In this document: positions 31,801 to 42,568 of the stretch, piece by piece | How the letters are laid out: each line of letters starts with the position of its first letter | Position numbering within the stretch: position 1 is the stretch's first letter | Assembly: GCA_019828595.1 (NCBI GenBank) | Contig: JAHQRK010000021.1 | Span: 1 to 64,000, forward strand | Direction of reading: 5' to 3' | Length of the DNA: 64,000 nucleotides | Origin: Aphanomyces cochlioides | Taxonomy: Eukaryota > Oomycota > Saprolegniomycetes > Saprolegniales > Verrucalvaceae | Position numbers and translations under genes: made by a program | The notes under the pieces: generated by a model | The model's database searches: none | Told to the model about the DNA's origin: nothing | Seen by the model: only the letters and a program-made list of their open reading frames with translations

Positions 31801-31929
31801 TTGTCGGCCATCTCGATGCTCAAAAGCATCACCAACAATTACCACATCGACGAGCTCTGCAGCAAAGCTCACCACTCCATGAACGCCGACGAAATTGATC
31901 CCCTCGATTTGGAGGACGATCAACTCTAA
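28891..31929 (+). CDS. LINE ORF1 protein (copy 4)
   Basis: The intact frame encodes 1012 aa and shows only one residue change from copy 3 that I noticed (H for Q in QEHQNAEK). Since ORF2 of this copy is dead, this ORF1 could only act in trans. The sequence switches from the copy-3 type to the copy-5/6 type just downstream: the ORF1-ORF2 spacer reads TATCTCGTGC, shared with copies 5 and 6, whereas copies 1-3 have TATCCCCTGC. Confidence 0.9.
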   Translation: MSNANSCSELRETNTHGVTIIPGIVSPHPLSSSNQDGGSGVSNVSTPNPRAEVEVEFDPNSVSGDQSASRSPSASPGAPLAGVPGGVNLSGSVVDPQTTVVNLSSEALTQEGEPLGPCACGGCFPGLQLESIPSEGGEKTGSMPALEATRAPPMGTPCGSVYFPPGASSEGWGRYPDLGSRRSNGVPQSPCCGDGMDSPSTPVTGGLAPAFLVTNGTEPAATNRVAPCAEPPRTGEEEEKSQEDVDMVSGDAEGKDSTETEALTDEGNTQIHSEVDGSGDINGQAKPCDTPGEVIQEEQSTNNDNDQSNQDIVDKSVAQGNGAVDPPTAADKIQGDQEHQNAEKANPWTQKTPGKDSASSKKDSKQGNAPKGAKHRNTGAHAIADDDIARCEAMADAFYKDSGDMDAFIENILLTPQSQVYELTVKLGEGYKDWSEKVICDQFVKENPGSLWGSKFPNILIHKKNPQTIVISSYNLSTCVEMGGTTFRLGGKDFLVPKYSRYGNNYYVTFNKVSHPSMAKAIVKKMAALTKSVIAAFNPTAGQNIKSPHLRVIFKSPAPPAVLVPKSGDALREITITDPSGQPFVVVFQHKIAALNKTLPPSIVSRRAEAKAEKAKAKAAKAAAKSPPSGEKEPEHDGDDHDQDPGTNAEGQADSTEASEDGQDEQPQPTAPSHGSDVDMSGDSDPPNNNGQDKQQEDVEMSTNESPALAPPSEQPKNSLDLQLVTGYRSGPAPKRTLPSSPRLDPLPTSNRFHILEEDDVELSFEDFAVPRIVLEDSSAPRPKKTKGKTKKQRLNKSAAAHLELAKKIIRDKKVEGSITECQRILRDDPQLVAHAMYAQDEDLSLFQSLVATKTIERKMALLKAQGKPHNYKHHVNFMAQYKIHPSEILEELTTDIPEIKRILFALATIDLFLSNRAPDLYTNSEALTVLLNQEATRLPDTNCLTDWSLFALIENFSDNLEKFTLPAPVLSAISMLKSITNNYHIDELCSKAHHSMNADEIDPLDLEDDQL

Positions 31930-32007
31930 GGCTTCTATCTCGTGCTTCAATCCATTTCAACCTCCCCTCTGACCCCTCCATTCTACTCATTTTCATCTGT
32001 ACTCGTG

Positions 32008-35000
32008 ATGATTGACAACAACTTCTCCGATGTCCCAACTGAACTCGTGGACTGGGACCCACAAATCATCTCCCTCAACACCAATGGCTTCTCCAACTGT
32101 CATCGGTACATCCTCGACAAACTATCAAGTGTTCACGACGTTTCCTTTATCCAAGAAACCCGTTTCCGCACGCCAAGTCTCCACGACCGTGTTGCGTTCC
32201 ATTGGCAACGCATCACAAACCACGAAGGCTCTTTGTTCTTTGAAGAGCCTATTTACCCTGAAGTATCCACGTCGCCAGCCACTGGAGGTCTGGCTACGTT
32301 GATACATCCTCACTCTCCTTTGAAGAACGCCACTCAAGTCCCTCATGACAACCCAGTGCTTCGTGGTCGTTATCTACAAGTGCGATGTACTCTGGGTCCA
32401 CTGACAGTCGTTCTCCACAATATCTATGCGCCGGCAGCCTTCCAAGAACGAGCAAGTTACTTCGAAGAATTGCCACGCGACTTTCCTCCACATGCGCTCC
32501 ACATTGTTGGAGGAGATTTCAACTGCACTCTCAACAAAGATTTGGATTCGTTGAGACCCAGTACCTCCACCATGGCCGGCACCCTTCAACTGGAACAATG
32601 GATGCACAGTTTGTCTCTGGTGGATCTGTTTCGCCGTCAAAACCCCGTGGCAAGAACCTTCACAAGTCCCACACTCACCAACCGACTTGACTACATCTTT
32701 TGTTCGTCCACCTTGGCGGGTCTTCGTCATTGGAAGGCGACGCACATGCCACACGTTCCACAGGCTGACCACGTGGCTTGTCGTATCATCACAAAGCGTC
32801 AAACATTGCGCCATGGCTCTGGATCATGGAAAGCTCCAACTTGGCTACTTCGTCTACCACGAGCGGCCGAGATTGTTCATGGATGTCTGGATCGATTTTT
32901 GGACAAGTCTCCAACATTCCACAATATCTCCAAGGCCTACGACATGCTGGTCAATGATATCCGCTCCCAACGCAAAGAATTCCATTCTCAACGATTGGAG
33001 AAACAACGTCTGCCGTTGAAGAAGTTAGCTGTCGAGATCGCTTCGCTTTTGCAAGTCCCCAACATGCGTCAAGATTCAGTGCTGGTGGATCGAGTGCGAG
33101 ACCTTCAAAAGCAAATTCACGAGCTGCAAGATCGAGACAAGCAGTTTCGTCAAGACCAGGCGTTCCAACTTCACTTGTACAAAGCAGAGCGCTCGTCCAA
33201 GTTCCACTTCATGTCCCCTGTCCCTACCCCCTTGAAGAAGACAGTCTTCAAAGAGTTGGTGGATGTCAATGGAAATGTTTTCTCCAATCAACAAGGCAGG
33301 TCTGACGTCCTGGTCGACTACTACAAGGACTTGTTTGCAGCTTCCGAGAGGTGCAGCGATCTGGAGACGAAGTGTCGTCATTTCTGACCCCATTGACTCG
33401 ACACAAGCAACTGCCAGAGCAAGCCCAGAAAGAGCTGTCGGCTCCCTTGCGCGCCAACGAGTTCTATCATGCTATTCGACACAGCAGTTCGAACTCAGCG
33501 CCAGGTCCCAACGCTCTGCCATTCGAAGTCCTCAAACTTGCACCTCACAAGTGGTCGTTGGTATTGGAGCTGCTATTCACACACCAGCTCCATTCTCACC
33601 CTCGCTTGACTCCCATGCAACTTGTCAGTACGCTGGTGTTGCTGCACAAGAAAGGCCCCAAGTCACAAGCCAAGAACTATCGGCCCATTAGCCGACAAAG
33701 ACCTGGCCAAAAAGATCGACAAGGCCATGCTTCAATTTATGCATGGTGAAGAAATCAACCCATCCTCCTCTGTCCATGGCCTCCGTTTGATCAAAAAGGA
33801 GATCCTATTCATGCCGAAGAAGTCCGGTGGCTTAGGCCTGCACCATGCACTTGCTTTATGGCAACAACACAACCGCTCTGTCATGATCAGATGCATTCAA
33901 GCCATCACCACCCCACCCCGCAAGTCTGCCATGTCCGCCTGGATTACGCCGGGCTATACTCTCCTCGAGAAGGCTTTTCATCCATGGGGTTCCCCCCGAG
34001 ATCTCCTCTTGGCAAATGGCTCTTCTGCATTCATCAGACAACTGTACAAGAATCCCAATATCACTCCAATGTGGAAAGCCTTATTGAGTAGCTGGTTTGA
34101 ATCTCGCTGGACTCCGTACGGCTGTCCAAATCACATCTCATCTTTGGATGTTCCCCTTTGGCACAACTCGTATCTGCCTGGACTCGAAGACCTATACGAT
34201 CAGTGCTCTACATCGACGCAAGACCAAGCCAATGTATTGGCTTCGCTTCACATCACGAAGTTGTCGCATTTGTTGACTCCGTGTCAGCGAGTTTGGCCAG
34301 CTTCGATCTTGTTCGACAAAATCAACCGTGCCTGCCGCCAAGCCAATTTTGTCCCTCCAACGAAACAATGGATCTCAATCTTGGTGACCAAGTTATCACG
34401 ATTGTTTGAGATTGTTTCTGAAGAGGATGCTCCCGTGTTCCACTTGCCGACGCCTAGCTCTGAATGGATGGAATGGCACTGGATGATTCACCCTGACTCG
34501 AGTCCGATCTTGTTGGCGTTTGCGATTTCGAAATCGGCTAAGATCAGAGCTTCTCCAGCTGTCAGCTCGTCCATTCTTCCTACCAAGCATCTCAACCTGC
34601 CATCCAACTTTTACGAAGACCCCAAGCGCCTTACCCAACTTGCCGCCTTCCTCCAACCCGACCACATTCTCCCTCGATATGGAGAGTTCATTTTCAAGAC
34701 CCTTCTCCGCGCCAACGCCATGCAATATCTGTTTCAGTACCAAGACCCCAAGCCGACGTGTGTCTTCTGTCGTGTCAATGAGACGTACGAGCATTTCCTG
34801 TTCTCTTGTGGATATGGTCAATCTGTTTGGTATTCCTTCAAGACAATCCAGCGACTGCTCGAGTGTTCCTTTCCGTCCACGTGTCTGGAAATGTTCTACG
34901 AGACGCCCAAGCCGTCCGATGGATACTACATCCGTGGCTATCTGAAGATCTGGCCGATTGTCCGAGCCTGCGTGTATTATCAAATATGGCTCCAACGTGC

Positions 35001-35208
35001 CGATCGCACCTTTCGACCCGACCTCACAGCGAAGAGTCCGATGGAAGTTGCCATTCATGCTGCCTCTTTGATCAAGCTACATCTACAACAGCTCCTGGTT
35101 GATCTCCCTCTCAAGAAGGGATACACCAAGGTATTCAATATGCTCAAGCATCTATCTTCGGACCCCTGGTTACATCAACACGCCATTCCTGACAGCGTCG
35201 TTTCATGA
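32008..35208 (+). pseudogene. LINE ORF2 with frameshift and RT deletion (copy 4)
   Basis: The endonuclease region is open from the ATG at 32008. A frameshift near 33347 (GCTTCCGAGAGGTG where copy 3 has GCTCCCGAGGTG) closes that frame at 33387; the correct frame resumes and ends at 33749. At 33691 the sequence jumps from the RT block KNYRPIS to ADKDLAKK, losing 857 bp relative to copy 3, including LDFEKAFD, QGDPLSP and FADD. The deletion endpoints share GCC. The remaining C-terminal frame, with the CCHC motif, runs to 35208. Confidence 0.93.
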
Positions 35209-35354
35209 GAGAGCTGACGGCTCACTCACTTCATCTCCTGTTCAATGACCACTTTGCCATATTCTGTTTTCCAAGTTCTATTTATACAGTACGAGGCAAA
35301 TTAGTAAGTCATTAGGGCCTTTGCTCAAAAATAAGGTTAATACAACTCATTTAA

Positions 35355-36231
35355 CCTTCAATTGGTAACGGGCTACCGGTCTGGACCAGCTCCAAAACGT
35401 ACTTTGCCTTCGTCCCCACGTTTGGATCCCCTGCCGACATCCAACCGTTTTCATATCCTCGAAGAAGACGACGTGGAACTCTCGTTTGAAGACTTTGCAG
35501 TGCCTCGAATTGTATTGGAAGATTCAAGTGCGCCACGCCCGAAAAAGACCAAAGGCAAAGCGAAGAAACAACGACTTAACAAGTCTGCTGCAGCCCACCT
35601 CGAATTGGCGAAGAAGATCATTCGAGACAAGAAAGTCGAAGGCAGTATCACCGAATGTCAACGCATTTTGCGAGATGACCCTCAGCTCGTTGCACATGCT
35701 ATGTACGCACAAGATGAATACCTCAGTTTGTTTCAGTCACTTGTTGCAACCAAGACTATTGAGCGCAAGATGGATTTGTTAAAAGCTCAAGGCAAGCCTC
35801 ACAACTACAAACATCACGTCAACTTCATGGCTCAATACAAGATTCACCCGTCAGAAATCTTGGAAGAATTGACCACGGACATACCAGAGATCAAGCGCAT
35901 CCTCTTTGCACTTGCTACGATTGACTTATTCCTCTCAAATCGGGCCCCAGACCTCTACACAAACTCGGAGGCACTGACTGTTCTATTGAACCAAGAAGCA
36001 ACAAGATTGCCTGACACCAACTGCTTGACGGACTGGTCGCTGTTTGCTTTGATCGAAAACTTCAGCGACAATCTCGAGAAGTTCACTTTGCCGGCTCCCG
36101 TCTTGTCGGCCATCTCGATGCTCAAAAGCATCACCAACAATTACCACATCGACGAGCTCTGCAGCAAAGCTCACCACTCCATGAACGCCGACGAAATTGA
36201 TCCCCTCGATTTGGAGGACGATCAACTCTAA
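35355..36231 (+). pseudogene. C-terminal fragment of LINE ORF1 (copy 5)
   Basis: Only the last 289 or so codons of ORF1 remain, starting at the LQLVTGYRSG region with no native start codon. The frame is otherwise open to the normal stop at 36231. Two changes, QDEY for QDED and KMDLLK for KMALLK, are shared with inverted copy 6 but not with copies 1-4. Confidence 0.9.
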
Positions 36232-36309
36232 GGCTTCTATCTCGTGCTTCAATCCATTTCAACCTCCCCTCTGACCCCTCCATTCTACTCATTTTCATCT
36301 GTACTCGTG

Positions 36310-39300
36310 ATGATTGACAACAACTTCTCCGATGTCCCAACTGAACTCGTGGACTGGGACCCACAAATCATCTCCCTCAATACCAATGGCTTCTCCAACA
36401 GTCATCGGTACATCCTCGACAAACTATCAAGTGTTCACGACGTTTCCTTTATCCAAGAAACCCGTTTCCGCACGCCAAGTCTCCACGACCGTGTTGCGTT
36501 CCATTGGCAACGCATCACAAACCACGAAGGCTCTTTGTTCTTTGAAGAGCCTATTTACCCTGAAGTATCCACGTCGCCAGCCACTGGAGGTCTGGCTACG
36601 TTGATACATCCTCACTCTCCTTTGAAGAACGCCACTCAAGTCCCTCATGACAACCCAGTGCTTCGTGGTCGTTATCTACAAGTGCGATGTACTCTGGGTC
36701 CACTGACAGTCGTTCTCCACAATATCTATGCGCCGGCAGCCTTCCAAGAACGAGCAAGTTACTTCGAAGAATTGCCACGCGACTTTCCTCCACATGCGCT
36801 CCACATTGTTGGAGGAGATTTCAACTGCACTCTCAACAAAGATTTGGATTCGTTGAGACCCAGTACCTCCACCATGGCCGGCACCCTTCAACTGGAACAA
36901 TGGATGCACAGTTTGTCTCTGGTGGATCTGTTTCGCCGTCAAAACCCCGTGGCAAGAACCTTCACAAGTCCCACACTCACCAACCGACTTGACTACATCT
37001 TTTGTTCGTCCACCTTGGCGGGTCTTCGTCATTGGAAGGCGACGCACATGCCACACGTTCCACAGGCTGACCACGTGGCTTGTCGTATCATCACAAAGCG
37101 TCAAACATTGCGCCATGGCTCTGGATCATGGAAAGCTCCAACTTGGCTACTTCGTCTACCACGAGCGGCCGAGATTGTTCATGGATGTCTGGATCGATTT
37201 TTGGACAAGTCTCCAACATTCCACAATATCTCCAAGGCCTACGACATGCTGGTCAATGATATCCGCTCCCAACGCAAAGAATTCCATTCTCAACGATTGG
37301 AGAAACAACGTCTGCCGTTGAAGAAGTTAGCTGTCGAGATCGCTTCGCTTTTGCAAGTCCCCAACATGCGTCAAGATTCAGTGCTGGTGGATCGAGTGCG
37401 AGACCTTCAAAAGCAAATTCACGAGCTGCAAGATCGAGACAAGCAGTTTCGTCAAGACCAGGCGTTCCAACTTCACTTGTACAAAGCAGAGCGCTCGTCC
37501 AAGTTCCACTTCATGTCCCCTGTCCCTACCCCCTTGAAGAAGACAGTCTTCAAAGAGTTGGTGGATGTCAATGGAAATGTTGTCTCCAATCAACAAGGCA
37601 TGTCTGACGTCCTGGTCGACTACTACAAGGACTTGTTTGCAGCTCCCGAGGTGCAGCGATCTGGAGACGAAGTGTCGTCATTTCTGACCCCATTGACTCG
37701 ACACAAGCAACTGCCAGAGCAAGCCCAGAAAGAGCTGTCGGCTCCCTTGCGCGCCAACGAGTTCTATCATGCTATTCGACACAGCAGTTCGAACTCAGCG
37801 CCAGGTCCCAACGCTCTGCCATTCGAAGTCCTCAAACTTGCACCTCACAAGTGGTCGTTGGTATTGGAGCTGCTATTCACACACCAGCTCCATTCTCACC
37901 CTCGCTTGACTCCCATGCAACTTGTCAGTACGCTGGTGTTGCTGCACAAGAAAGGCCCCAAGTCACAAGCCAAGAACTATCGGCCCATTAGCCGACAAAG
38001 ACCTGGCCAAAAAGATCGACAAGGCCATGCTTCAATTTATGCATGGTGAAGAAATCAACCCATCCTCCTCTGTCCATGGCCTCCGTTTGATCAAAAAGGA
38101 GATCCTATTCATGCCGAAGAAGTCCGGTGGCTTAGGCCTGCACCATGCACTTGCTTTATGGCAACAACACAACCGCTCTGTCATGATCAGATGCATTCAA
38201 GCCATCACCACCCCACCCCGCAAGTCTGCCATGTCCGCCTGGATTACGCCGGGCTATACTCTCCTCGAGAAGGCTTTTCATCCATGGGGTTCCCCCCGAG
38301 ATCTCCTCTTGGCAAATGGCTCTTCTGCATTCATCAGACAACTGTACAAGAATCCCAATATCACTCCAATGTGGAAAGCCTTATTGAGTAGCTGGTTTGA
38401 ATCTCGCTGGACTCCGTACGGCTGTCCAAATCACATCTCATCTTTGGATGTTCCCCTTTGGCACAACTCGTATCTGCCTGGACTCGAAGACCTATACGAT
38501 CAGTGCTCTACATCGACGCAAGACCAAGCCAATGTATTGGCTTCGCTTCACATCACGAAGTTGTCGCATTTGTTGACTCCGTGTCAGCGAGTTTGGCCAG
38601 CTTCGATCTTGTTCGACAAAATCAACCGTGCCTGCCGCCAAGCCAATTTTGTCCCTCCAACGAAACAATGGATCTCAATCTTGGTGACCAAGTTATCACG
38701 ATTGTTTGAGATTGTTTCTGAAGAGGATGCTCCCGTGTTCCACTTGCCGACGCCTAGCTCTGAATGGATGGAATGGCACTGGATGATTCACCCTGACTCG
38801 AGTCCGATCTTGTTGGCGTTTGCGATTTCGAAATCGGCTAAGATCAGAGCTTCTCCAGCTGTCAGCTCGTCCATTCTTCCTACCAAGCATCTCAACCTGC
38901 CATCCAACTTTTACGAAGACCCCAAGCGCCTTACCCAACTTGCCGCCTTCCTCCAACCCGACCACATTCTCCCTCGATATGGAGAGTTCATTTTCAAGAC
39001 CCTTCTCCGCGCCAACGCCATGCAATATCTGTTTCAGTACCAAGACCCCAAGCCGACGTGTGTCTTCTGTCGTGTCAATGAGACGTACGAGCATTTCCTG
39101 TTCTCTTGTGGATATGGTCAATCTGTTTGGTATTCCTTCAAGACAATCCAGCGACTGCTCGAGTGTTCCTTTCCGTCCACGTGTCTGGAAATGTTCTACG
39201 AGACGCCCAAGCCGTCCGATGGATACTACATCCGTGGCTATCTGAAGATCTGGCCGATTGTCCGAGCCTGCGTGTATTATCAAATATGGCTCCAACGTGC

Positions 39301-39508
39301 CGATCGCACCTTTCGACCCGACCTCACAGCGAAGAGTCCGATGGAAGTTGCCATTCATGCTGCCTCTTTGATCAAGCTACATCTACAACAGCTCCTGGTT
39401 GATCTCCCTCTCAAGAAGGGATACACCAAGGTATTCAATATGCTCAAGCATCTATCTTCGGACCCCTGGTTACATCAACACGCCATTCCTGACAGCGTCG
39501 TTTCATGA
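36310..39508 (+). pseudogene. LINE ORF2 with RT deletion (copy 5)
   Basis: The frame is open from the ATG at 36310 through the endonuclease and the first RT block to KNYRPIS. The same 857-bp deletion as in copy 4 then shifts the frame, which ends at 38049. The downstream native frame with the CCHC motif runs to 39508. It lacks the frameshift seen near 33347 in copy 4, so that lesion came after the deletion. A product would have endonuclease but no RT activity. Confidence 0.92.
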
Positions 39509-39654
39509 GAGAGCTGACGGCTCACTCACTTCATCTCCTGTTCAATGACCACTTTGCCATATTCTGTTTTCCAAGTTCTATTTATACAGTACGAGGCAAA
39601 TTAGTAAGTCATTAGGGCCTTTGCTCAAAAATAAGGTTAATACAACTCATTTAA

Positions 39655-42490
39655 CCATGGATGAAAACCCTTCTCGAGGAGAGTATAGCCCGGCGTAATC
39701 CAGGCGGACATGGCAGACTTGTGGGGTGGGGTGGTGATGTCTTGAATGCATCTGATCATGACAGAGCGGTTGTGTTGTTGCCATAAAGCAAGTGCATGGT
39801 GCAGGCCTAAGCCACCGGACTTCTTCGGCATGAATAGGATCTCCTTTTTGATCAAACGGAGGCCATGGACAGAGGAGGATGGGTTGATTTCTTCACCATG
39901 CATAAATTGAAGCATGGCCTTGTCGATCTTTTTGGCCAGGTCTTTGTCGGCAGGAACAAAAGCCAGTTGGTACCATAACACAGGCAGACATATGCTGTGC
40001 AGGATAGTGACTTTTCCGGCCATGGTTCGAGCCTTGTAGAGCCACAAAGACAAGCGAGCCACAAACTTCTCAAACACGTAATTGAAACGTGCCAATGGAG
40101 AAAGATTGGGCGCAACCAAGATACCAAGAGCCTTCACGGGACTGTCGGAAGTAACTTGTAGTGAGGCAAGGTTCCCATTCAACTGGCTGTAGGTCAGAAT
40201 TTGGGTCTTGTCTACGTTGAGTCGGAAACCCGACTTGTCGCAAAAGGTTTGAACCAATGCAAGCTGCCGGTGGAGGCACGTCTCATTTGCCGCATAGAGT
40301 TGCGAGTCGTCGGCAAAGTAACTCCCAGTGTGGTAGCGATCCCCACACTTGATGCCATAGTTGGAGTGTTGCCGTAGGAGTTGGCACATCGGTTCCAAAG
40401 CGATCACAAACAGAAGTGGCGACAGTGGATCACCTTGCAACACACCGCGTGAGATGTGAACTGGCTTGGACAAGAAGCCGTTCACCAAGATGCGAGACTT
40501 GCGGCCCGAGTACAGTACGCGAACCATGTCAACAAAGGTTTCGGGAAAGCCATAGTGACGGAGGACGCGGAGCAAGTACGCGTGGTCCACGCGATCAAAA
40601 GCTTTCTCAAAGTCAAGCAGTGCCACCATCGAGGACGGACTGTGTAGTTTGATGTGGTGCAGCATGTCATCCAGTCGTGCAATATTGGTTTGGATATTGC
40701 TTCGACGGATAAAGCCTTGCTGGTCCGGGTGGATGATGTGTCGAATGTGGCGCTGGAGTCGATAAGCCAGGATACTCGTCAGGATTTTCACATCCGTGTT
40801 GAGTAGGCTAATGGGCCGATAGTTCTTGGCTTGTGACTTGGGGCCTTTCTTGTGCAGCAACACCAGCGTACTGACAAGTTGCATGGGAGTCAAGCGAGGG
40901 TGAGAATGGAGCTGGTGTGTGAATAGCAGCTCCAATACCAACGACCACTTGTGAGGTGCAAGTTTGAGGACTTCGAATGGCAGAGCGTTGGGACCTGGCG
41001 CTGAGTTCGAACTGCTGTGTCGAATAGCATGATAGAACTCGTTGGCGCGCAAGGGAGCCGACAGCTCTTTCTGGGCTTGCTCTGGCAGTTGCTTGTGTCG
41101 AGTCAATGGGGTCAGAAATGACGACACTTCGTCTCCAGATCGCTGCACCTCGGGAGCTGCAAACAAGTCCTTGTAGTAGTCGACCAGGACGTCAGACATG
41201 CCTTGTTGATTGGAGACAACATTTCCATTGACATCCACCAACTCTTTGAAGACTGTCTTCTTCAAGGGGGTAGGGACAGGGGACATGAAGTGGAACTTGG
41301 ACGAGCGCTCTGCTTTGTACAAGTGAAGTTGGAACGCCTGGTCTTGACGAAACTGCTTGTCTCGATCTTGCAGCTCGTGAATTTGCTTTTGAAGGTCTCG
41401 CACTCGATCCACCAGCACTGAATCTTGACGCATGTTGGGGACTTGCAAAAGCGAAGCGATCTCGACAGCTAACTTCTTCAACGGCAGACGTTGTTTCTCC
41501 AATCGTTGAGAATGGAATTCTTTGCGTTGGGAGCGGATATCATTGACCAGCATGTCGTAGGCCTTGGAGATATTGTGGAATGTTGGAGACTTGTCCAAAA
41601 ATCGATCCAGACATCCATGAACAATCTCGGCCGCTCGTGGTAGACGAAGTAGCCAAGTTGGAGCTTTCCATGATCCAGAGCCATGGCGCAATGTTTGACG
41701 CTTTGTGATGATACGACAAGCCACGTGGTCAGCCTGTGGAACGTGTGGCATGTGCGTCGCCTTCCAATGACGAAGACCCGCCAAGGTGGACGAACAAAAG
41801 ATGTAGTCAAGTCGGTTGGTGAGTGTGGGACTTGTGAAGGCTCGTGCCACGGGGTTTTGACGGCGAAACAGATCCACCAGAGACAAACTGTGCATCCATT
41901 GTTCCAGTTGAAGGGTGCCGGCCATGGTGGAGGTACTGGGTCTCAACGAATCCAAATCTTTGTTGAGAGTGCAGTTGAAATCTCCTCCAACAATGTGGAG
42001 CGCATGTGGAGGAAAGTCGCGTGGCAATTCTTCGAAGTAACTTGCTCGTTGTTGGAAGGCTGCCGGCGCATAGATATTGTGGAGAACGACTGTCAGTGGA
42101 CCCAGAGTACATCGCACTTGTAGATAACGACCACGAAGCACTGGGTTGTCATGAGGGACTTGAGTGGCGTTCTTCAAAGGAGAGTGAGGATGTATCAACG
42201 TAGCCAGACCTCCAGTGGCTGGCGACGTGGATACTTCAGGGTAAATAGGCTCTTCAAAGAACAAAGAGCCTTCGTGGTTTGTGATGCGTTGCCAATGGAA
42301 CGCAACACGGTCGTGGAGACTTGGCGTGCGGAAACGGGTTTCTTGGATAAAGGAAACGTCGTGAACACTTGATAGTTTGTCGAGGATGTACCGATGACTG
42401 TTGGAGAAGCCATTGGTGTTGAGGGAGATGATTTGTGGGTCCCAGTCCACGAGTTCAGTTGGGATATCGGAGAAGTTGGTTGTCAATCAT
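39655..42490 (-). pseudogene. LINE ORF2, frameshifted near the start and truncated (copy 6)
   Basis: The native ATG (42490) is followed five codons later by an extra C, shifting the frame; the long open frame is re-entered just downstream without a good start. The endonuclease and the full RT core (LDFEKAFD, QGDPLSP, FADD) are present. The frame ends at the truncation in the block after CIQDITTPP, so the CCHC tail is missing. Confidence 0.92.
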
Positions 42491-42568
42491 CACGAGTACA
42501 GATGAAAATGAGTAGAATGGAGGGGTCAGAGGGGAGGTTGAAATGGATTGAAGCACGAGATAGAAGCC

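Larger units (their letters stand above)
28831..35354 (+). mobile_element. LINE copy 4: complete ends, internal deletion of the RT
   Basis: The 5' junction with the satellite is identical to that of copy 3 (CCACAAAATGCATC plus A, then CTTCCGAA). ORF1 is intact. ORF2 carries an 857-bp deletion that removes most of the RT. The 3' UTR is present and ends TTTAA, but it is followed by LINE sequence (copy 5) instead of satellite. Copy 4 cannot be autonomous. Confidence 0.95.
35355..39654 (+). mobile_element. LINE copy 5: 5'-truncated, same RT deletion
   Basis: The 4300-bp copy starts inside ORF1 (at the equivalent of 31054 in copy 4) directly after the 3' end of copy 4, so copies 4 and 5 lie head to tail with no satellite between them. 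It carries the identical 857-bp RT deletion, and its 3' UTR, ending TTTAA, is followed by inverted copy 6. Shared private changes (LAFAISKS, FNMLKHL, WLHQHA) tie it to the 3' half of copy 4. Confidence 0.94.
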
